The notes below the pieces were generated by a model, which made no database searches, was not told the origin of the DNA, and saw nothing but the letters and a program-made list of their open reading frames with translations. Positions 1-11,018 of a DNA stretch of 64,000 nucleotides are shown piece after piece. The position numbers were made by a program, and so were the translations under genes. This DNA comes from Sodiomyces alkalinus F11. Lineage: Eukaryota > Ascomycota > Sordariomycetes > Glomerellales > Plectosphaerellaceae. Position 1 is the stretch's first letter. Every line of letters begins with the position of its first letter. The stretch lies in the NCBI RefSeq assembly GCF_003711515.1, contig NW_021167080.1, positions 2,708,252-2,772,251 of the forward strand, given 5' to 3'.

Positions 1-446
1 CGGATACAAATGAGCTGGGTCGCAACTTGCTAACTTCTTGTCAACCACAAGGATCACGAGGACTTGCCCGCCCAGTAGGATCTGGTGCGATGGGTAGCGC
101 CAGCGGCGGAAGAGACCACAGCCTCATCGCGTGGGTGCCCTCTCAGCGGCCTTTGCGTGCGTCAGCCTGCAGTTTTGTTGTGACGTGTGAATATGCATGG
201 ACAGCAAATGCACACCTCCAAGAACTCCCTGGTTGGCCAGGTTCAGATGAAAGCTTGATAAAAGGTTGGCAACCTCGGGATGTTAAATAAATGGCCCTTG
301 ACAGGAAACAAAACAATTAAAGAGCCATTTCCTATATGACCCCCAACTTCCTTCCATATTTAAACAGCCCGACGAGTATGTTGTTCCGCGTTGTCTAGTG
401 AGAGCTAGCTAACAGTCTCAAGTAAGTCCCGAGAGTTAAATCAACC
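1..446. other. Upstream intergenic region
   Basis: No convincing gene. The stretch ends in the presumed promoter and 5' leader of the small coiled-coil gene starting at 447. A TATTTAAAC box lies at about 358-366, roughly 85 bases before that ATG. The short open frames here have no recognisable composition or family resemblance. Confidence 0.5.
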
Positions 447-782
447 ATGTCTATCACCGCCGCGCGCCGTGAAGATATCGGGAGGCTCGAAACGAGCATC
501 AATGATGCAATCACATGGATGGAGGACAAATCGACGGAACTTCAAGCTATGGTAGATCTTGTCAGTAGTATCTCCAGAGAGAGACGGGAACAGATGTCGC
601 GCAGCGCGTCTAGTTCCACCCGCAAGAACAAGATGGGGGAAACTGTCAGTATCGACGACACTATCCAGAAATATGAACGAATGATAACCGAGCTGAGAAC
701 CGCTATTGGAAATAAGCGGCGCGAAGCGGACAGGCTGAAGAACGAGAAGCGTGACCTGGAGAAATACGAAGACGGTATTTGA
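447..782 (+). CDS. Small coiled-coil hypothetical protein (111 aa)
   Basis: A single-exon frame of 111 codons, from ATG 447 to TGA 780-782. The protein is highly charged and almost wholly helical in pattern. Heptad-like spacing of I/L/M residues occurs in the N-terminal half (about 10-50) and again in a Lys/Arg/Glu-rich C-terminal half (about 72-108), so a coiled coil is likely. There is no signal peptide, membrane segment or motif I recognise. The ATG context is CAACCATGT, with A at -3, and a TATA-like box lies about 85 bases upstream, which supports a real start. It converges on the APH-like kinase gene with only 33 bases between the two stop codons, so the 3' UTRs probably overlap. Function unknown. 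Confidence 0.5.
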   Translation: MSITAARREDIGRLETSINDAITWMEDKSTELQAMVDLVSSISRERREQMSRSASSSTRKNKMGETVSIDDTIQKYERMITELRTAIGNKRREADRLKNEKRDLEKYEDGI

Positions 783-815
783 GGTCAGGTCATGCCCACA
801 GCACCGCCACACCAC

Positions 816-2421
816 CTACATTATACCTAGTCCCAACTTATCATTTAATTCTTGGGCTTTCTTGAGCCATTCCCGGGCCTTTCGGGTTTCCTCATCGGGA
901 ACGAACAATCCGTTGTCCTTCAAATATTGGGTATACCGCTCGGAATCAGCCATCCGTTGCTGGACCTCAGCGACCAGCGTCTTGTTCTTGCCAGTATCAT
1001 GAAAGAACCGAGCAACTACTTCGGCGCGAGGCTCGTGAAACAGCTGGGGAAACATAGACCTGTAGTATACATGGATGAGGTCGGAAGGGTGTAGTAATAT
1101 GTGAGCAAGAGGCAATATCAGCGTCTTTGGAAGATCCGAATCCCAGTCGTCCGCAAGTTGGCGGTATAGATCGGATGAACTAGCCTTCTCCCGAAGAACT
1201 TCGCGGAATTCGAGGAAGGTCTCGTAGCATTGTTTTTGAGTCAGATAGTCAAGACCCTGCCCCGTGATCCAAGATGGGGGTATGAAAAATTGTCGTGGAA
1301 CTGTGTAAGCCCATTCCCAGTCAATGATACATTGAATGTTGAGATCATGATCGACGATGATATTAGACGATCTAAGATCGGAGTGAGTCAGTATAAAGGG
1401 ACCACTGTCCCATTCGGAAGCGATAAGCTCTGGGATTCGTTTTCTTAGATAGTGAAGTGCAAAGACTTGAAGTTGCGCAGTTTCCTCAGATAGCTCGCTT
1501 GTCGGTAATCGGTATATCTCCGACATTAAATGATGCTGCTGCAAAGCAAAGCTGGTTGCAGAGGTGAACGCCGGTGAAGATGCTTTGCCGGTTCTACCAA
1601 GGTCGATCTGGAGTTCGTTTATCGGGATAGAAAGGGCACCACCCACGACGGGTTCTGGCCTTCCGCCGTGATCTGGCATTAAGGAACCCGTTGCGTTGAA
1701 CTCCAGCTGGCGTAACTGAGCCATGATCTCGATAAACTGGGAGAAGAAATGCTTTCGCCGTTGAGGTGTGTCTTCTGATAGAGCTTGCAAATCAATCGAC
1801 CGACCGTCGACGAAATCGAGAATTAGGTAAGCTTGTGTCGTGGGACTATCTCGAATTAAGCTCTCGCCTCGTCCATATGCGTGAATGCGAGGAAGGGGAA
1901 TTTTTGTCTTGTTTTGGATGTATCTGGACATACCGTTCGAGTTAGCCATTGTTGCTACCTATATACCAGCCTTCCACGGTCTTTTTACTCTACCTCATGG
2001 TGACGACCTCGCTCTGGAGTTTAGCCCAGACATCATAAATGACGGGCTCGACAGGGACCCTTACAACCCATCTTGTGTGGTCGTCCAGAAATTGAACAAA
2101 AAAGCAAACATTGAAGCTACCGCTAGCGGAGTCCAGAATGCGGCAGGGCTTCATGTCGTTATGCCGAGATGCCAGCGCGCAAATAGCATCTTGATCAACG
2201 GAATCGATGAACGTCTGCCTCGTACTCTCGCGTTGCTCTGGAGTGAGGGGATATTGATGGGTCGCGTCATGATCTTGCCCGAAGGCAAAAATCACCGGCG
2301 GACTGTACGCCATGTGATATTGACCTAGCTGGAGGAAGACATCGATTATATGCGGTTCAAAACAAACTTGAATAATGTTCCCGCAGCTAGCAGGAAGTTG
2401 GATTAGAATATCCAGGTACAT
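816..2421 (-). CDS. APH-like phosphotransferase (choline/aminoglycoside kinase fold)
   Basis: Two exons on the minus strand, 2421-1994 and 1923-816, with a 70-base intron (donor GTAGAG, acceptor CCAG, branch GCTAAC). The splice joins ...VVTMR to YIQNKTKIPLP in phase 2 and restores the N lobe. This is the fungal family of aminoglycoside-phosphotransferase-like kinases, with the protein-kinase-like fold. The catalytic loop reads HSDLRSSNIIVD (HxDxxxxN) and is followed by the metal-binding IDWEWA, so the key Asp and Asn are present. The nucleotide-binding N lobe contains GSFNVCFFVQF and WVVRVPVEP. The frame is open from ATG 2421 (511 aa), but an internal ATG at 2313 (MAYSPP..., 475 aa) looks the more natural start because the preceding residues are not kinase-like. 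The substrate is unknown. Such genes are numerous in filamentous fungi and should not be read as antibiotic-resistance genes. Confidence 0.82.
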
Positions 2422-3345
2422 ACCAGCGGGCGAGAACAGAGAGAAACAGGGTACTACCTTTCAATTAAGGTACCTACCGTACCTTACCTTAGGTAAGGTA
2501 GGTACCTTGCCCAGTGTGCTGCCTGGTCATGTTATTGGTCAACAGCCAATGGCCGGGTTGCCTCACATGAGCTGAGCCCCTTTCGTCTGATCCTCTCGCA
2601 CCTTTTGCCATTGACCACTCCCGGGGGATGAGAGGGAGCCCGTCGCTGCTCCCTGCTTCATGTCCTACCTGCAGCTTACGGAGTCCTAAAGCTTGGGTCT
2701 TTAGTCCTATGAAGTATGAATACGGAATCGTACATATCGAGCCTTTAGGACAACGGCTCCGAGGCAAAACGTCTCCAGGTCCCGCACTGCTCCGTTCGAG
2801 GGCATTCCTATATATCTCGTCACCCTTTAACCGACCAGGACGATAAACCCCAATTATATATGGCGGATTTGTCCATCTCTCAAGTGCTTTGCTATTCGCC
2901 CTTTTCTTTGACTTGACTTCCAGTTAATGCTTGAACTGTTCGGCAAGCTATGGAAGCCAAAGGCCCCGCCTTCCCTCTGGGGGAGGACACGCGCCCCCGC
3001 CCTTGGAGCCTGTGGTCTTCGGGGTCGACTTCGTCTCCCCGCCTCAGTTTGAATAAGTCACGGAGGGACTCGTGTTCGGGTTCATCAACAACCACAAGCT
3101 CGTCCTCTACTTGGTTCACGAATCCCCCAGGCCCCATATCCTGTGTGTGAGTTTTCTTTCGCGTTTTCTCCTCTCCTCTTCGCCTTAGGGGCCCTTTCTC
3201 TCCTCCCCTCTCTAGTTCGCTACTTTGTAAGCTCCTGCGAAGGTCTAATATAACGCCCTCCAGTACTCGACACACCTCTCGCGATGAGTGTGCACTGCAC
3301 CGCTTCCTTGTCTGGGCAGCCGTCCAGCGAAATGCCTGTTCCAAA
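2422..3345. other. Intergenic region between divergent kinase and zinc-finger genes
   Basis: Shared upstream region of two divergently transcribed genes. It contains the strongest copy of the dispersed palindrome (2468-2507) and pyrimidine-rich stretches near 3140-3230. From 3284 there is an upstream ATG whose frame overlaps the start of the zinc-finger gene. The longer open frames on either strand have low-complexity, shadow-like composition and were not called. Confidence 0.5.
2480..2500. repeat. Perfect 10-bp inverted repeat, 1-nt spacer
   Basis: The arms TACCTTACCT and AGGTAAGGTA are exact reverse complements around a single T. It sits inside a wider GGTACC-rich block (2468-2507). It belongs to the dispersed palindromic family described in the findings. 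Confidence 0.85.
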
Positions 3346-6308
3346 ATGTCACCCAGTGAGAGACTGGAGTGTCCGTTGCTTCGATGTAGAAAGCCATCCC
3401 CAGACCACGAGTCGATGCTCAAGCACCTCTATACCTGCGACCTACTTTCCACAGGCGAGTATTGGTGCTACGATTGCGGAAAGCCAGAGAAGTTTACCGA
3501 TCGCAAGTGCAAACGCTGCCTGGGTCACCCAGGCAAGCGCCGCAAGATCATCAAGATTGCGAAGAACTTCTTCACCAACCTTGGGTTGAAGCCGAGAAAA
3601 GATGGGACTCCGAGTCTGAACCAAGACGATACGGCCCTGCCCATCAGCTACTTGGTCCCGCACCCCGAGCAATTCGAGCTGTCTTCCTGCGGCGAGGTAG
3701 TTGAACTCGACTCGCATGAGATCCCACCGGCTCTTTCGTCGTCTTATCTGTATGCTTCTGCCACCACGACGGTTCAACCGCACCCTCAGCGTTCCGAGCA
3801 ATGTCACCTCGTCCACCAACGACTCTCCGATATTACTTCCGGCACAGTGGTCGCTTCCCCCCATTCACAATTTCTAGATCCCTATACCGGGATGGGCCAT
3901 TTGCACGCTATGCCAGACACGTTCTTGTCGTGGGGACTTGATCCGGAAGTTGTTGGCGCGGGAGACATTAGAGGCACCAGTGGCAATATCGACATCTCGG
4001 CTGAGCCTCTAGAACACACTATGTATCAGGAACGGCCAACGCTGCAACTGAACACAGACAGCCTGGTGCAGCCTACCTGGGGTCAGCAGCATTCGAACTG
4101 TCGAAGCAAAAAGCTATCCCCCCAGTCATCTGTACGATCCAACGCTAGCATCAGCACAACGTTGAGCCATGAACTTTCGCCGACCTCCGCTTTTAGCAGC
4201 AGTTGGTCCCTGGCCTCCGGCTTCGAAACCGGCTTAACTTCGCCGACCTCAGATTCGGCAAGCGACGGAGGTTTCCTATCCAGGGGCGGCTCGAATGCCA
4301 GTCGTCAAAGTCGTTTTGTGTGCGAGACCATATCCGAACTACCTGCGGACCTCCCTGTTGCAGGCCCTCTTTCCCAGAGTCTTCCGGAGAAGCCGTGCCC
4401 GGACAGCCAGCTAACCTCGACCCAATCTTGCCCGTCAACAACCCCGCCGAACCCACCCGCACCACAAAACATTACGTTCAAACACAGCAACGGCCCCGGG
4501 ATCACCTCTCATAGCGATAGACCGAGCCGGTCTTCTTCCGCAAATCCTGAGTCCTTTGTCGATTCTGCCTGGGAGACACTACAAGCCCACGTCCGCTCGT
4601 CCATTGAGAAAATACGACATCTATCCCACAATCCACTGGCTTGCCGGCTTCAGTCGCTAGGACCCGCGGCAATCGCAAAAGCCGGCCTCACCACTCTGAA
4701 GGCCATTCTCCAGGGCCAGTACCCGGCAGTACCGCTCGATATCCTCTGCTTTGTTCATGTCACCTACGCTCTCTCGCTCATCATACACGAAGACGATGCC
4801 CGAAGTCGTGCGAAGGGCTTGTTCGTCCAAGCCTGTTTGTATGGCGATAGGGTACCGATAGGGGTTCGTGAATCCTATCTGGAAGTCGCAGCTGCCGTGT
4901 GGTATCCTTCAGATTTGTCACAGACCGAACTGGACAACATGCTGCTAGGGCGATATAGCGTAACTACGACACGAGAAGGAAGCTCCAAGGGCAAAGAACA
5001 GGCGCTGCCCTCGACGAAACAACTAATCGATATGGATGAGTTTGCCGAAATAGCACGATTCTTTCTAGATGGTATAAGCCTTTTTCTTTCTTTTCTTTTC
5101 TTTTCTTTTCTTTTCTTTTCTGTTTCATCTTACCCTCACTGTTCCTCTGGTTACTTACTTGTCTTTCTCAGAGCTCGAATACGTCGCCCTGTCCTGTAAG
5201 GCATCGGAGTCGATTCTCGTCCAAACATCGGCCTTATGGACTCAACACTGGCAAGACTCGAACATCAATGCGGATGCACAAATTAATCCCGGCTTCTCTG
5301 TCACCCTCGCATTCGTGGTGTCCAGTTTAAGGGAGCTGTTTCCACGGTCCAATCGCCTGGCGTCTAGATTGAAAAGAGTTCAAAATCGAGTCGGGGCTGG
5401 AGAAATCCAGAGTGTGAGAACGGTAGAGCTTGAGTTGATGCAGGCAGGCAAAGTGAGTGACAGGGCCATTGCGGGTCGGAAAAGTGTAAGGCAGAGACTT
5501 GATGTGACTAACATGGAAATAGGGGTCTTTATCCACAGACGAGTACTTCAACCGCTACGTGCCAAACGTGAGGCAACACTGCGAAAGCCTATATACTCAG
5601 CCTTTGCCAGGCTTCGTGCCCCGTATGATTTACCACTCGCATTGCATCGAGCTGATGGAAATCATCATCTCGACTCGTTGCACCAATAATGAACCAGGCC
5701 AAGTTGGCACCGAGAAGGCAGAAAAAGGAGACGACGAGTCGTTAGATGAAGTTTTTACCTCCATCACGGCTGATCTAAGCGACTGCTCACTTGAAACACT
5801 CCTGGCACCTAACCTCCTTACGATGACCGAGCCAATGATCGGTATAGCATCGACTATGGATCCTTTGGCATTACTAAATTCAGCAGCAGCTTCTCAGTCC
5901 CCCGACGCAGTACGTGGTGAGAAAACAGATGAAATGGTGTTGAACAGCCATAAGTCATGTGGAGATACAGAAATGGAGATGCCGCAAGACACTGCTGCAC
6001 CCTCCGAGCCCACAGAAAAAGCAGAGAGCTCGGCGGAAAAGGTCGAATCTTCCGAGTGCTGCGAGATTTGTGGCTTCAGGCCCAAGGGCCACCCCCGTTG
6101 GTTCCGTGGCAGCATGGCCAAGCACAAGAAGCTGCAGCACGCGACCACGCCAGCGAAGATGTATAGATGCCCGTTCCCGGGGTGTACGAGCCAATATCGG
6201 AACCGCCCGGACAATCTTCGTCAACACCAGCTGGATAAGGGGCACTTTGTGGATGGAGAGGAGGGCCGAAGGCCGAGCAAGAGGAAGAAGGTCGAACAAC
6301 ACAACTAG
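3346..6308 (+). CDS. Zinc-finger protein with N-terminal zinc-ribbon-like and C-terminal C2H2 fingers
   Basis: Three exons: 3346-5071, 5172-5452 and 5523-6308 (about 930 aa). Intron 1 (GTATAAG...CAG) is clear and carries a TTTTC repeat. Intron 2 is less certain: GTGAGT 5453 to TAG 5522 keeps frame, and GTGTAAG 5484 to CAG 5538 also does. The N terminus has C9-C14-H27-C31 and C41-C44-C55-C58, two potential zinc sites, then a basic patch (KRRKIIKIAK). A long Ser/Pro-rich region follows, then a helical block (about 400-560). Near the C terminus are two C2H2-like fingers (CEIC...HKKLQH and CPFPGC...HQLDKGH), ending in a basic SKRKKVEQHN tail that could be a nuclear signal. The architecture resembles fungal proteins annotated as C2H2 transcription factors; targets are unknown. 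An overlapping upstream reading frame begins at 3284. Confidence 0.75.
5081..5120 (+). repeat. (TTTTC)n repeat inside intron 1 of the zinc-finger gene
   Basis: Six exact TTTTC units (5091-5120) preceded by related T/C sequence, lying between the GTATAAG donor at 5072 and the CAG acceptor at 5169-5171. If the intron is retained, the frame stays open and encodes a Phe/Ser/Leu-rich stretch. Confidence 0.9.
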
Positions 6309-7526
6309 AGGCGTGGAGCTGGTGGGAATGAAAGCACTCTCGGCGAGAGCCTTGCTTAACGAATGGTATGGAAATCGACATGGCTGCTGGACTCGTCGCA
6401 GTCAGGCTATCTGGAGTTGCACATGGTTGAGTTGGTGAATGATAGCTATATACCCCGGTTGGTCTTTGTTGATTTTGTTTAGGAGTTGAGGCAAGCGGGA
6501 TGTGTACGATAAGTCACTAAGCTCCTTTTTCTTTGGAGCATCACATATATATCATAATATATCAGAGCGAGCCCTTGGCTTTGCAGGAGGTTTAAGGTCA
6601 GGCATGCGTTGATTTTACGGAGTTACATAGGTCAGAAAGTACACTCTGAGAAATCCAAAGCCTCTCGAGTCTTCGTCGATGCCAAGGCACAGTGGGGTGA
6701 TTGGTGAAATGAGGCATATGGCACAGTAAAGTAGTACCCTCTGGGCACTGTCCCAAGGGGGGTGTACCTTAGATGGAGAACACAGTATATACAGTGTCGA
6801 ATGAAGGAAAGGAGTGTCTGTAGTAAGGCCCGGGAGTCAGCTCTTCTGGATGGGACACCCCCGGCCTTTTAGTCCGCTTCCTTTAATAAAAACCATACCC
6901 CTCTGGCGAAATAGTTACACCCCAGAACTTCAAGGCTCTACGAAGAATATATGGATTTCAGAACTCTTCGATGGTTACTACCCTGACTGGGAGATTACGG
7001 AGTATACCCTGATCTCAAATTATCTCGTACCCCAATCCTTCGCTTCCTCACTGCTGACTGTACGGAGTACGAAGTGAACAAGCCCCGTATTCAACACGTA
7101 AAATGGTATCCTTGTCAGTATATGTCACGTGACAATGAGCCGTCGACCTCAGCCGTTTCACTGGAATGGGACTAGTGGCCTCGTTTTCCCCCTCCCGCCA
7201 CTTCTCACTAAACTTTACCTCCTCTTCCCCCCCTGCTCTTTCTCACACCACCACCCTCCGGTCGCCTGTTTGTTCCCTTCATCTTTTTCTGTCCACACCT
7301 CCAGAACCCACACACACACTCCACGCCTCTGTACTATAGTAATCGCTATTATCGACACCCCCAACCCCGACTCGAGCATCGCAAGGGGCGTTGTCATTCC
7401 GGCAGCACCTCGTCGCCATCGTCATTGTCGAGGCGTTTGGTGTTTCTCTATTTTTCGTATCGTCTGATTTATCTTCACATCCCTTCACACCGCGACGCGG
7501 CCCCCTTTGTCCCTCGGCGCTGGACA
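6309..7526. other. Intergenic region upstream of FAR1-domain gene
   Basis: No gene supported. It holds the 3' flank of the zinc-finger gene with an AT-rich ATATATCATAATATATC patch near 6545, TACGGAGTA-type motifs (6999 and 7062), a GTCACGTGAC palindrome (7124-7133), and a long pyrimidine-rich leader (about 7185-7320). Such a leader is common just upstream of fungal transcription starts. Confidence 0.5.
7124..7133. promoter_or_regulatory. GTCACGTGAC palindrome (bHLH/Cbf1-type site)
   Basis: A perfect 10-base palindrome containing CACGTG, the established core for fungal bHLH factors. It lies about 395 bases before the FAR1-gene ATG and just upstream of the pyrimidine-rich leader. Function is inferred from motif and position only. 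Confidence 0.35.
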
Positions 7527-9601
7527 ATGTCAGGGTCCAGCAGCCATCCGGGGTTGTCGTTTCCTCAGGTGGGCAATCTTCGACAACATGGGAGACCGCA
7601 CCCGGCACCAGGATTCCCGCCGTTGCACGCGAACCCGGCCAACAAGCCCTCGCCTGGTACACACAACGCGTCGCCTTACCAGTCCCACGGCTACACGCCC
7701 CAGCAGCCTCCCCAGGCTGCATACCCTCATCATATTTTCCACCAGACTCCTCCCTCCGTGAACGCGCATGTTAGCGGCAACTCGAGACCGGGGCCCGGAC
7801 ACTCCGGACATGGACACGTGCCTAACCATGGCGCTGCTGCTGCCCTTGGGAGGTCGAGGGTCCCTCCGTCTCGGCAGCAGATGCAGTCGCAGTCTAACCC
7901 ATCTTCCATGTACCTGTCGCAGGGCATGGGGCAGCAACAAGGCTTAGGCCAGCAACAGGGCTTAGGCCAACAACAAGGCTTGGGGCAACAGCAACAACAG
8001 CAACAACAAAACCTGGGTCAACAACAAGGGTTGACGCAACAAGGAATGGGACATCAAAACTTGGGACATCAAGGCATGGGGCAACAAGGCATGGGACAGC
8101 AGGGCCTGGGGCAACAAGGCATGGGACAACATGGTATGGGACAGCAGAGCCTGGGCCAGCAAGGGTTGGGACAGCAAGTAATGAGCCAGCAGGGAATGGG
8201 CCAACAAGGTTTGGGTCAACCAGGCCTGGGGCAGCAGGGTATAGGGCAGCAAGGCCTGGGACATCAGGGACTGGGACCTCAACAGGTGCAACAGCAGCAG
8301 CCTTCGCAGAGCGAGCCTATGATGCCTCATCCTACCCCCTCCCAGGCTCCTCCTCCCTTACCCCAGCCGCAAGCTCAGCCGACTTCGGTGACACCGCCCC
8401 AGCCGGCCCAGCAGGTCCATCGTCAGCAAATGCAACCACCGCAACAACAACCACAACAACACCACCACCAGCCGCCACAACAACCGTCGCAGCCGAAACA
8501 ACACCAGATACAGCAGATAGCACATCAGCAGCAACAGGCGCAGCCGCAGCCACAGCCGCAGCCACAGCCTACCCCTCCTCAGCCGGAGACACCCGTCCAG
8601 GCGCACGAGCAGCATAATTCTGTGGATGGAATGGACGTAGACGGCCAGGCCGAAGAACAAGACGGCTTTGACTCCAAAATGGCTGACGGCTCGCCCTTCG
8701 TGCCCCCCCGACCAATGGGGGAGATGATGTCTGCCCCCCCTGAAGGTGGCAGCTACCCTACTCTTGAGGCGGTCCATAAGAGCGCCCTTGCCTATTGCAC
8801 CTCTGTCGGTTACGCCATCGTCATTGGAAGGTCCAAGAAAACCGTGCCGGGCTTGAAGAAGGTCTTGTTTGTTTGCGACAGGGCGGGGAAACCGCCTAGC
8901 CGGGTCAGTCCAGAAGCTCGGAAACGCAAAACGTCCTCCCGAAAGTGCGACTGCCAGTTTGGCTTCTTCGCGATAGAGCAGCGAACTCAGTGGACGATTC
9001 GCTATCGCCCGGACCCTCAGCACCTGCAGCACAATCATGGCCCCAGCGAGAGCCCTCTGCGCCACCCCGCCGCGAGGAAGCTAGACAGCAAGATGGTCGC
9101 CGCCGTTAAAGCCCTCAAGGATAATGGTATGTTTTTCGCAGCTGTTGCTCCCTATAGCGTGATTGCTTGACTGACGGCATCCCCCCAGGGGTAGGTGTAA
9201 CCGAAACACTGGAGATTCTCCAGAGCGAGAATCCCCACGTGCCTATACTCGCTCGTGATATCTATAATGCCCGCGCGGCCATCAACCGGAATCTCTCCAA
9301 GGTTGCCACGGGACTGGCAGAGGATCGACCTGCAATCTATAGCAAACCTCACCCTACGGCCGAGGAACGCATCCGAGCCGACCTCAGACGGGAGCTCGCC
9401 AAGGCGCGAGAGGAACACGACAAATACAAGGAATCAAGGGAAAAAGAAATTGCCGACTTGAAGAAGCAAATACAGGAAAAGGATAAAATGATCGAAAGGT
9501 TTGAAATGTTTATTGACATTTGCAATCAACGGGTCATGGTACAACGGGAAAGACTCTCCGGGGCGGAGAACGGTTCAGGTGAAGGGGCCAACGGCAGTTA
9601 A
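7527..9601 (+). CDS. FAR1-type DNA-binding domain protein with Gln-rich pentapeptide repeats
   Basis: Two exons, 7527-9126 and 9189-9601 (670 aa); intron GTATGT...CAG, phase 1, joining ALKDN-G to [10 protein letters not shown]. Residues 1-130 are Pro/His/Ser-rich. Residues about 130-255 are tandem [10 protein letters not shown] pentapeptides with poly-Gln. Residues 255-375 are a Gln/Pro-rich activation-like region. Residues about 409-508 match a FAR1/WRKY-GCM1 zinc domain, with the ligand pattern FVCDRAG...CDCQF...LQHNHG. Next comes a [11 protein letters not shown] segment like the linker that precedes the catalytic domain in Mutator-like transposases, but no DDE domain follows. Instead there is a charged coiled coil (about 590-660). 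I infer a domesticated MULE-derived DNA-binding protein, probably a transcription regulator. The frame is open upstream to 7425 but has no better ATG than 7527. Confidence 0.82.
7924..8285 (+). repeat. Coding minisatellite, 15-nt unit ([10 protein letters not shown])
   Basis: More than twenty imperfect 15-base units, roughly GGN-ATG/TTG-GGN-CAR-CAR, in frame inside the FAR1-domain gene. They are interrupted by a short CAA/CAG run near 7985-8010. The repeat number is likely length-polymorphic. Confidence 0.9.
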
Positions 9602-11018
9602 CGGCGTTTGTGTTTGGGTTTTCTTCTCCATTTTTCGTTTCGCCAGGAAGCGGGCGGAATCTTCGCTCCATGCTAACTAACGCTTGACATGAATCCGAGA
9701 GCCTGTGCTTCTTGCTGGTCATGGTTTGTAGAGGGAGTTGCATTTCTCTGAATTATGGAAGCACATTCTAGTTTGCGAATTCCTGGCATTAGATTCCAGT
9801 CTTCGACTGACTGGTAGCGTTCCATTTCTGTTAAGCTTAGCTTAGGAAGTTATGGGAGCCCGCTGTCTCTTTCTTCCCCCTTATCCCCCCGGCGCCTTCC
9901 TCGGGTAGACATGGACTTGGAAAGCCTGGACTGGTCACGAATTGGCAATGACATGGGTTTTGCGAAGGACGAATATCTTTTATAGGCAAAAAAAACCGGG
10001 AATGAATTATATGTTTTGTTATGTTAAGGTACCTTATGTACCTTATGCTGAAAAGACGATTCTTTAAATTCGCCTGTGAAGGTGCCTATGTATGGTGGCA
10101 TATCTGGCATGTCTCGTGGTGATGCGGTGAACTGAAGCAGACGAGTGCCCCTCACCATGTCCGTAGGTACCTTAGGTATTAAGGTAGTCGTCTAATTATA
10201 TGACGAACTACCTTAGCTTCAGGGACAAAACACACTCAGGCCCAGGAGGCACTAGTTGGCAAAACTCGTTCTATACGTCCCAGGAACACTGATGCCTAAA
10301 TGTGAACTCTAGAATAACGGCGAACGACGTCTGTTCCTTGGCCTGCTTCGCCCTTAACTTCGTACAATACAGAGGCTAGCGAGCCTTCCGTCGCGTCAGC
10401 TCATCAGAGAGCAGTATTATGCATTTCGTAGCTGGTCCGACTATTATCCATTAAGTAAGCAACATTGGTACGTACCCGGATCAAATTGCCAGTGGACAGC
10501 CAATCAAACGAGACCCGCAAATAAGCACATCGTTCCTATCTCACTGGCCACACGCCTCGTGACACATGCCGTCGCGACAGGGGTCAGACAGGGGTCGCGT
10601 ACTTTGTAAAAGTTAGGGAAAGTGGCATCGGCCAGCAATGTTGCGGCATCTACTGAAAGCCTGCAGGTCTCAACTTCCCCTTTCACACACATAAGGTACT
10701 GACGATAGAGCCCACACAGGACGAGGGGCACATACGACGTGAAATTAATCTTGTCTATACCTTATTGACAAAAACCATCCATTCACTAATTATACCCCTA
10801 CCCGTTTGGCATCCTCCCTCTTACTTCGCCTCTGTGTTTGCGGCTATCATCGCTGATTAGGACGAGGCCGAGCTCTGGGTCTCCTTGCTGTCCTATCTTG
10901 CAAAGCATCACCCGACCAGCTTCTCGATATACAACCATGACGATTGCGGTTCAATATCTGACCTAATCTTCCCTCGTCCGATCATCGAACGTGCGTCCTG
11001 GCCTCGTTTCCGGTCACC
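9602..11018. other. Intergenic region upstream of dynein heavy chain
   Basis: A gene-free stretch of 1.4 kb. It contains the 3' flank of the FAR1-domain gene, two copies of the GGTACC/CCTTAGG palindromic family (10026-10045 and 10164-10187), and the dynein promoter and leader (about 10740-11018). Short open frames lack coding character. Confidence 0.5.

Noticed and set aside
816..2421. Antibiotic-resistance gene
   Set aside because: The APH fold is shared by many fungal eukaryotic-type kinases; nothing indicates transfer from bacteria or drug specificity.
2892..3422. 176-codon minus-strand frame upstream of the zinc-finger gene
   Set aside because: Highly charged low-complexity peptide overlapping the real gene start; no family resemblance.
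7962..8330. Minus-strand Leu-rich frame
   Set aside because: It is the antisense of the Gln/Gly repeat in the FAR1-domain gene.
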